A stretch of DNA of 64,000 bases from Oncomelania hupensis (taxonomy: Eukaryota; Mollusca; Gastropoda; Littorinimorpha; Pomatiopsidae): NCBI GenBank assembly GCA_036898135.1, contig CM072515.1:16153830-16217829 (forward strand), written 5' to 3'. Both the position numbers and the translations under genes were made by a program. The notes under the pieces are model-generated. The model saw only the letters and a program-made list of their open reading frames with translations. It made no database searches and was not told the DNA's origin. Within the stretch, counting starts at the first letter, position 1, and every line of letters begins with the position of its first letter. Positions 47,627 through 57,905 of this stretch are shown here, piece by piece.

Positions 47627-47772
47627 GGGTTGGGGCATAATACAACTTCTGCTGTAGTTTATTTGATATTACATGAGTGTATTTGGAGCCAGAGGTCAAC
47701 GTCACTCATTTTCATGTTAAATATTGCAAGTTCCACAAGAAGCATGTGAGTCATATGGGCTTTGCCCTTCAA
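46890..47772 (+). repeat. AAGGTCA-rich repeat, copy 4, left end degraded
   Basis: It shares GATTTTTGCAAATCTGTGCAAGATGAGTCC, CAAATTTGGTCAACCTCACTCC and the end GTGAGTCATATGGGCTTTGCCCTTC with the other copies. The left terminus has lost the GACTCACATGCAT head. A long poly-G run (about 47607-47629) lies inside. Confidence 0.82.
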
Positions 47773-47800
47773 CATTCTTTTTTTAATTCTGAACACTGTT

Positions 47801-49250
47801 GGGGTGCTGGGGTTTTCTGTATAAATAGTATCCCCATTTTGTGGAAATTTAATGGGCTAAATGCTTTAAATTACCACTGTTTCTGTCATTCTCATTTGTT
47901 CTTTCTCGTTTCTAATCTGTGTGGGTGCAATTAAAATAGAAACATTTCTTATTTGAGCTCATCACATTTAAAGTGTTTATCTGCTGTAGTGTTGGAGATG
48001 TTGCAATTTTAACAAAAACGTCAAAATTTATAAAAATTTATACTCTACATAATATTTAGGGGTTAATGACTGCATTACTATTGTTAATGAATGTGATTGG
48101 TATTATGTACTTGTTTGGAATAAATTGTTTCAAAAACAAAAAGTGTTAAATGACTAAAAGAAACAATTGGGCAAATGAGCATTGGAATGAGAGTTTTTAG
48201 TGCGTAATGGAGGAATACCATTAGTACTAAACTGACTGAAGAAAATGAGACAAAAGTGTTTATATGTCTTTTATTTGTTCTGAAGAATTTGAGACAGAAG
48301 TGTTTTTTGTGTGTTCTGACTCTGAAATGATTCAGATTGACATTGTTCATTGTTTTGTATTGAAACAAAACAGGTGTTTCAGAATAAAATGTTGCCACAT
48401 TGTCAATTGCTGCTTGCTTATAACTGGTTTGTGTATGTGTGTGTAATACATCATCCACATGACACTTCAATGGATAAAAGCCCTCCGTGGGGGTACCGGG
48501 GGTTTCAATATAAATAGCATGCCCACTTTCTGGAAATGTAGGGCTTTAAATTCCCAATGTCGCTGTCTTTCTCCTTTGTTCTTTCTCATTCCTACTCTGA
48601 TCTATCAATCTACTGTACTATCTTCTTCTTTACTAGACCACCTACATTTTTCTTGAAACTCTTCCGGGACGAAACTCCTAATTTGTGTTTGAGGTCTGTT
48701 GGATCATCTTGGGATATTCTACGCTTTCTGCCAAATGGTCACTGGGGCTTCCTATGATGTTATTATTTGGCAATGTAGGCATTTTATATGTATGTGATTT
48801 GTTGATATTTTATAATGATGTTTGTATTTTATTTTGTTTTTGTAAACGGGGGTTCTCCCCGTTGGGGTGCCAAGGGTTTCAGTATAAATAGTATCCCCAC
48901 TTTCTGGAAATTTAGTGCTTTAAATTCCCACTGTCGCTGTCTTTCTCATTTGTTCTTTTTCATTCTTGCTCTGTTCTATCAATCTGCTATACTATCTTCT
49001 TCTTCGCTACACCAGTCACCTACCCTTTTTTTCTTGAAAACTCTTCAGGGACAAGACTCCTTATTTGTTGGTGTGAGATCTGTTGGATCAGCTTGGGAAT
49101 ATTGGACGCTTTCTGCCAGGTGGTCACTAGGGCTTTCTATGATTTAGTTATTATTTAGCATGTAGGCATTTTATATGTATGTGTTTTGTTGATAATTTAT
49201 AATGTTGTTTGTATTCTATTTTGTTTTTTGTAACGGGAATTCGATAAATT
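47801..49250 (+). repeat. Three TATAAATAG-containing repeat units, two in tandem
   Basis: Units start near 47801, 48484 and 48847. Each carries TTTC(A/T)(A/G)TATAAATAG(T/C)AT(C/G)CCCA, then CTGGAAAT...GCTTTAAATT, then a CT-rich stretch. The last two also share TTCTTGAAA(A)CTCTTC(C/A)GGGAC, GCATTTTATATGTATGTG and GTTTGTATT(T/C)TATTTTG, and are tandem at about 365 bases. The AAACGGGGGTTCTCCCCGTTGGGGTG stretch joins them. A further inverted copy lies at 53582. They look like promoter-bearing LTR or 5' UTR units of an unidentified element. Confidence 0.75.
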
Positions 49251-49357
49251 AGAGTATAGCCTCAGCATCCCCTACGTGGGATGTGTTACACTCAGTTCGA
49301 TGTGTGTGTTTTCCTTTATCAGTATCCGATTCAGCCCCAATGCTGAATTCCTGATAG

Positions 49358-51340
49358 TGTAACTCAGATTCGTTTATCACGCAACCGTCCAAAACAGCAT
49401 ACAAGTCACAAGTCGACGTATGAAGTTTTCACTTTTATTCAGCACACCAACAACTGCATACCAATTCTCAACTCAACTCAACAACTTTAGCAAACTCCCA
49501 CAACACAATCGAATACTCAAAATATATTTCTATCTACACATGGAAGAACACGACAAATGACTTCATACAACTAACCAATCGAATTAACACAGTAAATAAA
49601 CCCATAAAATACGTACTACTAAACTTGAACTTGTACGTCATACATTTCCACAAAACCCCCACATCCACATCATAAACCTTCTCCCACCATACCCCAACAA
49701 TCCTAAAAATCCCTTACAACAACATATTACAATAACTCTGTACACACACCACTCCTTTAACAACAATAAATAACAATGAATATTCACACTCCATTCCATA
49801 TAAAACTCCTACTTTACCCCCGCCTCAAAATATATCATCCCCAACCTCTACACATATCAGGATGGCGCATACTAATCGCACTCAACTACTACAAATTTGT
49901 CACCTTATACACATGCGCTCTAATCAAACATAATAAAACTGCATAAAGACCAGAGAAATTATACCCATTTCTTTCAACAACGATTGAACTATATCATACC
50001 ACAAACAATCCTTCAGAATATATACTAACTATATAGATTATAGACTTCAGTGTGTGTGTGTCAAAATATACTACACAGCTCACTTTATTCAAACTATACT
50101 GTCATAACACTCGATCCATGATTTCCGTAAGTAACTATTTTATGTCACACTAACGTGCGCTCTACCGTTACTGCCTGTAATGTGATTCGTGTGTCTCACG
50201 CACCAACCTGCTAGACAGGACAGATTGTGATCTTGATAGACGTTTTCTGCATGTAGTTCAAGTACACAAAACCATCTGATGACATACGATCGATCTAATA
50301 CGACGTTTTCGCAACTAGAGATCAGAGAGATATCAGTTGTAGCGGCTGCACCCTGTGCATCACGCGACTTACCGTCACGAATATGTTTCACTGAGCAACA
50401 GCAACTCAAGTCTCCCTTGATATGCGGCTACGCACCACACGATGACGTCAATAAGCCGCTGTGTATGGATTGATGTGTAAAGCTGACTTTGGATGGGCTT
50501 TGTGTGTTTTCTATTGAAACATGTCGTCAATACTGATGATGGTTCAGTACGCATCAATGGTCTGTCAGTAATCTCAGAGTACGGCCAAAGTACTATCAGA
50601 TGATATATAGATTCTCGCCATCCGCACTCTACATATCGCGCCTCTCGATATTCCTGACAAAGCTCCCTACCCCATGTATATGCGTTTAGGAACAACGCCT
50701 TTCCGCACCCAGGTCCGAACACTGGTGCTCGTGGAAGGCTGATAGTTCGGTACTCAGTCTAATACACAATACCTCAAGCCGTACAAGATCGTACTTGCGT
50801 TCTTTGTCTTGGGACGTGGGTGCGTTACAATTTTGTGTGCACAGCAAAGCCTCCAGCAGTCCTTTTTCACAACGCAGAATGGTATGGCGATATAAGTCAG
50901 TGTTGTCTCCCCAGAATGGTTACTGGGTCTCAGGTCAGGTTAGTTCTGTTAGACGGTTGACACAGCTCCATCAGGTCTGCAGATGCTCTTTCTCACAGTT
51001 TGTTACTAGTTCAGTTCGGTATCAATGCTACACGACTTGTCCATCAATCTCACAACAACAACAAAACTTTAAATAGAGCAATCCATCCCTCTCTTCATGT
51101 ACGCAACTTATTGAACTCCCTATAATCGTTAGTCCTCCGTTTAACGCAGTTTATCTTTCACGATAACTAAACCACTCCTCGCGCGCTCAGTCTTTGTTTG
51201 TGAAAGAGTTCTCCACTCACAACGTTCAGCGCCAACGAGCTCGCTTCACTCGCATAATAACCATCCTTGCACGCGATATATCAGAGTGTGAAGAAATAGG
51301 TGTATCTTTCGATTAGTGTTCGAGCCTGACTCAGGGTCGA
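49358..51340 (-). mobile_element. LTR-like noncoding region adjoining the Gypsy-class element
   Basis: It begins TGTAACTCAGATTCG and continues AT-rich with TTTTCACTTTTATTCAGCAC, which on the minus strand would be an AATAAA signal. It has no coding frame through about 51340, where the truncated reverse-transcriptase coding sequence starts. Position and layout suggest the 3' LTR of the minus-strand element; its outer partner would lie in or beyond the sequence gap. Boundaries are inferred. Confidence 0.45.
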
Positions 51341-51346
51341 TCATCG

Positions 51347-53081
51347 CTAGAGTCTCTTCGAAGCGAATAGGCAGTCGATAGGTGAAGGGTAAGAGTGATG
51401 ATATGAAGATGCATTTGATGTTGCTGCCGTCTTCTTCTTCACGACCACGACAGGGGACGCGTAGGGGGAACTGGACTCCCTGATGATGCCCATCTTCAGC
51501 ATCTCATCGATGTCTTTCTTCAAGGATTCGCGGGCCTTGAAAGGGATCGGGAAGGGCTTGGATCGAACAGGGATATTTGAAGTGAGGTGGACTTCGTGTT
51601 CGACCAAAGTTGTAGAGCCAGGGACATCGCTGAAGTTGTGGGGAAACTCGCCCATAAGGTCCTTGAGCTCCATCTTTTGACCTTCCGTCAAGCTTGGTCC
51701 TAGCTTAACATCATCGATGCCTTCTTTGCTGTGGAAGTCTCCCAGTTCCAACAGTTCTTCGCTGTCAAAGCTGTCGTCGGTCACAGCTGCTGTGGCTGCG
51801 TGCACAGTCTCTGATGGCCTTTCCACGTACAGCTTAAGGAGGTTGGCGTGGTATATCTTGGAATGCTGGCCGACCTTCACCTTATAGTCGTTGATCCCCA
51901 CCACGGTCTCCACTTCGTACGGGCCTTTCCACTGCATCAGCAACTTATTATGATCGGTAGGTAGCAGCACCAGCACTTTGTTGCCAGGTTTAAACTTCCT
52001 GTTCACAGCCCTACGATCATAGTAGTGCTTTCCACAGTCTTGGGACTTCTTCAGGTTTTCTCTGGCTATCTCGAGAGTCTGCTCCAGCTTCTCCGTAGCT
52101 CAAACACGTACTGGTAGCTGTTCTTCACCTCTGGGGTGTCTACTTCTTTCGTCCACAGTTCTTTTAGGATGTGCATCGGCCCTCGGATGGTTCTTCCGTA
52201 CAGCAGCTCGAACGGAGAAAAGCCGGTGGACTCCTGCGGTACTTCTCTGTAGGCGAAAAGTAAGGCGTTGATGTATAGCGATGCCATTGTCTGGGCTGCT
52301 CGCTGCACAGTTTCTTCAGGGTGGACTTCAGCGTAGCATTGAACTTCTCGACAAGCCCGTTGCACATTGGATGGTAGGGTGTCGTAGTCAAATGCCGGAT
52401 GCTCAGCAGTCTGTTGACCTCCTTCATGCAGTCAGAGACGAACTGCGTCCCGAGGTCTGTCAGAATTTCTTCAGGCACTCCAAGTCTACTGAACATGTCC
52501 ACCAGTGCCTCTGCTACAGTTTCAGTGTCAATCTTCTTCAGTGGCACTGCTTCTGGGTACCGAGTCGCATAGTCACTAAAGTCAGTACCATCGATGACCT
52601 TCTTCACTCGGAGGTCTTATTTCGCCGATTAAGTCTAAGGCCACCCTCTTGAAAGGTCGGTCGATCAGAGGCATCCTCTGCATAGGCACTTTCGGGACCC
52701 TTCCTCGAGGTATGGTCTTCTGGCAAATGTCACATGATCGGCAGAAAACGGCTGACGTCCGCATGAAGTCCTGGCCAGTAGAATACCGCCTGGATTCTAT
52801 CTGACGTCTTCTTGATACCCAGGTGACCTCCCATGATTGAGTCATGCGCTACTTCCATCACCTGGCGCCTTAGGGGTAACGGTACCAACTTGACGTAGTG
52901 GTTTCCCTCCGTTGACCCTCGGGTGCTGGAAGATTCGGTACAGGATCTTGGCCTTCACCTCAAAATAGACCGTACCACTGCCTTTGGTCACGTGGTCTTG
53001 GCGGTTCCTGTACTTGTTTAAAGTGCTATCAGCTTCCTGGAGCTGGATCAGCTTTCTCTGTCACGATGGCAGCTTTGGAGT
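51347..53081 (-). mobile_element. Gypsy-class retrotransposon pol fragment with integrase before reverse transcriptase (Gmr1-like)
   Basis: Reading the minus strand from the gap: an HHCC-type region (RSCDICQKTIPRGRVPK, 52845 frame); integrase core with VALDLIG (first Asp), EEILTDLGTQFVSD (second Asp) and HPMCNGLVEKFNATLK (Glu); FSPFELLYGRTIRGP; then the integrase C-terminal FKPGNKVLVLLPTD and MQWKGPYEV. Only after these come FSDVPGSTTLVEHEVHL and PFKARESLKKDIDEMLKMGIIRESSSPYASPVVVVKKK-type RT fingers near 51600-51425, where RT is lost. Normal Gypsy order is RT-RNase H-IN; IN-RT order is the mark of Gmr1-like elements. Several frameshifts are present. Confidence 0.85.
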
Positions 53082-53581
53082 NNNNNNNNNNNNNNNNNNN
53101 NNNNNNNNNNNNNNNNNNNNNNNNNNNNNNNNNNNNNNNNNNNNNNNNNNNNNNNNNNNNNNNNNNNNNNNNNNNNNNNNNNNNNNNNNNNNNNNNNNNN
53201 NNNNNNNNNNNNNNNNNNNNNNNNNNNNNNNNNNNNNNNNNNNNNNNNNNNNNNNNNNNNNNNNNNNNNNNNNNNNNNNNNNNNNNNNNNNNNNNNNNNN
53301 NNNNNNNNNNNNNNNNNNNNNNNNNNNNNNNNNNNNNNNNNNNNNNNNNNNNNNNNNNNNNNNNNNNNNNNNNNNNNNNNNNNNNNNNNNNNNNNNNNNN
53401 NNNNNNNNNNNNNNNNNNNNNNNNNNNNNNNNNNNNNNNNNNNNNNNNNNNNNNNNNNNNNNNNNNNNNNNNNNNNNNNNNNNNNNNNNNNNNNNNNNNN
53501 NNNNNNNNNNNNNNNNNNNNNNNNNNNNNNNNNNNNNNNNNNNNNNNNNNNNNNNNNNNNNNNNNNNNNNNNNNNNNNNNN
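53082..53581. other. Assembly gap of 500 N
   Basis: All bases are N. The round length suggests a scaffolding placeholder, so the true distance is unknown. The gap falls between the upstream part of the Gmr1-like element and an inverted copy of the TATAAATAG repeat. Repeats on both sides probably caused it. Confidence 0.98.
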
Positions 53582-53690
53582 CAGAGTAGGAATTTAAAGC
53601 ACTAAATTTCCAGACAGCGGGGATACTATTTATACAGGAACTCCCAGGACTGAAATGTATGATCTTGAGCCCCTTTAAAATATGTAGCAA
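53582..53690 (-). repeat. Inverted copy of the TATAAATAG repeat
   Basis: The plus strand reads GAATTTAAAGCACTAAATTTCCAG...GGGGATACTATTTATAC, the reverse complement of the unit at 48880-48935. It is truncated by the gap. Confidence 0.8.
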
Positions 53691-54320
53691 TGAAGTTACA
53701 CACATTTATAATATTGTTAGGTGTGTAGGAATTACATTAACCACAGCATCCACTAATTATATTTGCATCCCACTTCTTCACCTGAAATGTACTTTATGGC
53801 ACCCTTTTTAATGGATTTAAATTTGCATGTACTGATTTAGTGCCAACCTAATCATACTTAAATTCATAAAAGTCTTTCAGTGTATCTAAACTGGTAATAG
53901 CTGAACACAATTGTTTGGTCATAGCCATAGGCTATTGTGTTTTATTGGTGTTCTCTTGCACAACTGTTAGTATTATTTAATATGAAACATTTTCATTCTT
54001 GCGCATCTTATATATATTGATTACTTTACAATTTAGATAAAGATCTAATTAATTCTTGATCATTACTAGTTTATTTAGTTATTTTATTATTAAATAAATA
54101 TCAGTGTTAATATTATTGTTAAATGAATGATTAATTGCAGTTAAAGCAGTACTTTGATGTTTCAGGTCTTCACTCTTGTGGCTGTCAACGGATTCATGGT
54201 TGCCAGTTGACTTTCCTTGCTGACTGAGCAAACACTGCCTGCCATTATTGTACTGACACACTTAGAAGCATTCAACCTGTCAACATCACCACAGACGTAT
54301 ATTCAGTTAACACACGGCAC

Positions 54321-56155
54321 ATGGATCTGGATCTAGGCAACGGCTGGAAGGTAGTTGGCGTTACTTCGCTGCCTGTCAGCAGCTCTCAAGTGTCGGCATC
54401 AATGTGTGACAGTGTGGTCCAGTCTGCATGGAGCGGTTCGAGAAACAACTTGGATTTAACCCCAGGGGGCCTGGACACCAGCACTGTACTGACCACTGCA
54501 CAGCCTCCTCCAGCACCGCAGTGGAAAGTGGTGGGCCTGACCTCTCTGTCCTCACCCATCGCCTTACCTACCAACCAGCTCCCTGAAACCCCCAGCCTGC
54601 TGGACAACTTCAGTCTCATGCCGGCTGTGTCTCCTGTTAACCTCAGTATGGAGGGGGGTGGGTGGGACAGAGCACGGAGCGTGACAATGCCAGTTTCAAC
54701 TAGTGTGGTGACACCGCTGTCCAGCATGGCATGGACATCACTGCCCGACCTGTGCACTGGTGGCAGTCGGTGGAAAGTAGCTGGCATCACCAGCTTGCCG
54801 CTGCCTCCGGTGCCTGAAGTGACGTCATCTTTGCCACTAACCCCAGATCTGTGGACCAACGTCGCCATGACTGCTGGCCTGACACCTGTTTCATGCGGCA
54901 AAGAAGATGTTTCATCATGTCAGCAAGTGGTGGCTTCTCCGGCCTCTCCCCTCCCACAGAGCACCTTGGGGTCCTCACAGTGGAAAGTGGTGGGTGTGAC
55001 TTGCATGGACACATGTAGTGGCAAGCCCACACTCACTTTTACCACCCCACCCACCCCTGACCCCTCTTTCACCTCCACCTCCCCCTTCACTCCCATCCCT
55101 GCAGTGATGGCACCAGCCTCACCCTTTGTGCCAGTGCAGACTCTGGCTGACCAAGGATGGAGAGTGGTAGGGGTGGTGCCCATGACTGACGCAGAGTCCA
55201 CAGTCCCATCTGAACAACACGTGGCTCAAGACTTGTCCATCCAAGTGCAGTTTTTGGATAGCGCCGCAGTTAAATCTACACCCGTCAATGTGACGGACAT
55301 GCCTGGTGTGAGCGCAGGTGGTGGCACACTCAATCTACATAGAGACATCACGCAGGCTCGGTCCATTACTAAACTGCCCCAGCCTTCTCACAAGAGGTGG
55401 TTGTCATCCAGCCTCAGACTGCTGTGTGATAGAGAGAAAGATGACCATGATTCCACTCACCCCCTGGCCTTTCTGAAAAACGTCAGCACTCATTTCCGCA
55501 ATGCCGTCCTCAAGAAGAATATACTGTGTCCACCATGCTCAAGCTCAAAAGAGTGGTCCAGAATTCAGGTGAGGACGAACGACTGGTGCGCTTTTTGGGC
55601 TGCAAGAAAGTGTTCACCTTCCATAATAAGGACCACCAGAGATTGTTTTCAGCTCACAGACGGCGGCCCGACAGAGGCAGTCATGGCGCCACGTCACCGA
55701 CGGAGGCAGAGAAAAGGACCTATAGAACCTTTGTGGACGTTTCAGACATGAGACTGGGGTCAGGGGGGGAGGCGGTGAAGGTGGAAGCTGATGGCAGGCT
55801 GCTTGTGGAGGACTACAGCTCCCACATTGCCTCTGACATTGTCACTCCCTGCCCAGACCAGATGTCATCAGCCAGCAGCCAGAGATGTAAAGAACAGAGA
55901 GAAGTGGAGCAAGTGATAGTGAGGGTGGCTGCCAGTGCAGACCCAGCAGTGATGGTGAAGAGAGAGATGGAGGAGGATGTAGAGACTGGCCTTGAGGCTC
56001 AATCTGTCAGTCTGGCCTCTGTGGACCCCTGGGGTCTGTGCTCTGACAAGGACCTGGGCCACATCGCCCAAATGATCTGCCATACTGAACAGAAGACGGT
56101 GCACTCCACATCCAGAAAACGCAAACTTTCCATCCCTCGCAAGATGGTGCAGTAG
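54321..56155 (+). CDS. Unrecognised protein with repeated W-K-V-x-G motifs; reading frame changes near 55.5 kb
   Basis: The first frame runs from ATG 54321 (MDLDLGNGWKVVGV) and the second, in another frame, to TAG at 56153. Five repeats are spaced about 60 residues apart: WKVVGVTSLP, WKVVGLTSLS, WKVAGITSLP, WKVVGVTCMD and WRVVGVVPM, separated by Ser/Thr/Pro-rich linkers. After the change the protein continues VVQNSGEDERLVRFLGCKKVF and a long acidic and basic tail ending SRKRKLSIPRKM. A good acceptor (GATGTTTCAG) precedes the 5' UTR at 54165. The frame change around 55500-55570 may be an assembly indel, or a short unseen intron (CAG|GTGAGG occurs at 55568). I do not recognise the family. It may belong to the nuclear DNA-binding type given the KRKL-type basic end, but no domain supports that. 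Confidence 0.6.
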
Positions 56156-56159
56156 CGGC

Positions 56160-57016
56160 ACACATCTTGGAGACTAGCAATTAGCATAGTGTTGGAAGTG
56201 ATCACTGAACACAACCATCAAGTTGCAACCATTACAATGGTATAACGACCTAGAACGTAGCCATGGTGATTGGTGTAATCTTCTAAATAGATGCAGGCTC
56301 TGATTCCCTAATTTGAGGTCTTAGTCTGCCTGATTAGCAGTGTTGTATCATAAATTATTAATTTGATATCAAGTCTTTGCATGTAGCCTTGGTAATACGT
56401 GTAATCTGTGCAATAGATGCAAGCTCTAACTCCCTAATGTGAGGTCAGTGTGCCTGATTTCAGTGTGGTTCATAAATCAGTTAATTTAATATAAAGTTTT
56501 TGACTTAGATTATAAATGTGATGCAGGGTAAGTTAAGATGAAACTAATATGTAATGTGCAGACCGTTATAGTACAGCCATATTTATTACGGAAAATCAAT
56601 AAAATAAACAGACATTCCGAAAATATGAGTTCCATTCACCCATTCCGGTCAGCAAATTTCCACCCAAAAATAAACACTAAAATCGCTGATTTTGTATGTC
56701 AGTCGGAGCACATACAGCTCATATCCCTACCGGTTTGACGAGGAGTGGTTCCCCACCTCTGTACAAGTTAATCCGATTTAGTGCACATGCACGTTCTAAT
56801 TCAGAGTGGATGTGCCTGTGTAAAGCGGGTTTTTCAAACTTCCAGAGTAGGCCTAATAGTGGCAAAGATGGCTGCTTCCAAACGCTGAAAAGGAATGTGT
56901 CTATGGAAGAAAAAGCGACAGAACGAACACCTCCAAAGGTGATACCTCCAAAGGTAGTAAAATAAGTGAAGGATTCAAAAGTTTACACAGGACTACACAG
57001 AAAAGTGGTCACGTTT
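56160..57016 (+). other. 3' flank of the W-K-V-G gene
   Basis: It contains two similar blocks (AGATGCA(G/A)GCTCT(G/A)A(T/C)TCCCTAAT(T/G)TGAGGTC near 56288 and 56412), an imperfect tandem duplication of about 125 bases. An AATAAA lies near 56599. A small open frame follows at 56696-56965. No recognised element. Confidence 0.4.
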
Positions 57017-57550
57017 TGTCCTATCCTATTCTATCCTATCCCGTAACTCGGAGGTCGTAGGTGCACCACAGATGATCGTTTAACCAGCGTACTCCATCTT
57101 TCCCTGTCCTCGGCAACCCTGATGGTTTCGCTCAGTGTCAAATCAGTCCATTCTCAAATGTTGTCCCCCCACGTTTTTTTCGTTTCTCCCTCTTCTTCTA
57201 CCTCCTTGCACTGTGCCTTGCATGATGGTCTTTGCAAGACCTGATGATCTGGTGATGTGGCCATACCATCGGAGTTTCCGTTTTTTCACCACTGTGAGCA
57301 GGTCATCGTGTTGTCCAATGGCTTGTGTGATGGTCTGTCGGACTTCGTCGTTGGTGATGTGCTGGGTATAGGAAATGCTCAGAAGTCTTCTGTAGCACCT
57401 CATCTCCATGCTTTGTATTCTTCGTTGTAGATCTGCTGTGAGGGTCCATGTTTCGCAACCGTATAGGAAGATGAAGATGACAAGAGAGCGCAGCAGTCTA
57501 ACCTTGGAATTAGACTGATGGTCCTGTCTTTCCAAATTGGCTTCAGCCTC
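57017..57550 (-). mobile_element. 5'-truncated copy of the (CCTAT)n LINE
   Basis: The minus strand encodes [35 protein letters not shown] and KRKLRWYGHITRSSGLAKTI, the same C-terminal region as 31100-31520. It is followed by the 3' block and a CCTAT tail at 57017-57040. It breaks off near 57550 on the 5' side. Confidence 0.85.
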
Positions 57551-57756
57551 GCCACGTCTTGTGGTGGGCAACAAAGGGGAAACCTTTTGTTTTTGCACCA
57601 CCTGTGAAGCTCTATTCATTGCCAAATCCAGGCCAGCAGATCTTTTGAGGGAGCTAGAAAGAAGAGGATTACAGGGAGTAGTGCCTACTGTAGGTCCCTT
57701 CAGAAACAGTAACCGAAGAATACATTTCAGCATATACATAGTGTAATTACAAGATA

Positions 57757-57905
57757 CTTTTCTTTTGTATTAGTGACCGGGAAATCGTCGCAACTTCCAG
57801 AAAAAAAATTTTGTTGTCCCTGAAACTCACTTTTCTTTTGTATTAGTGACCGGGAAATCGTGGCATCTTCCGGAAATTTTTTTGTTGTCCCTGAAACTCA
57901 CTTTT
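57757..57905 (+). repeat. Tandem duplication of about 73 bp
   Basis: The unit CTTTTCTTTTGTATTAGTGACCGGGAAATCGT(C/G)GCA...TTGTTGTCCCTGAAACTCA occurs twice, starting about 57757 and 57829. It has no coding signal. Confidence 0.85.

Noticed and set aside
53066..53705. ORFs running through the N block
   Set aside because: They consist of undefined residues across the assembly gap.
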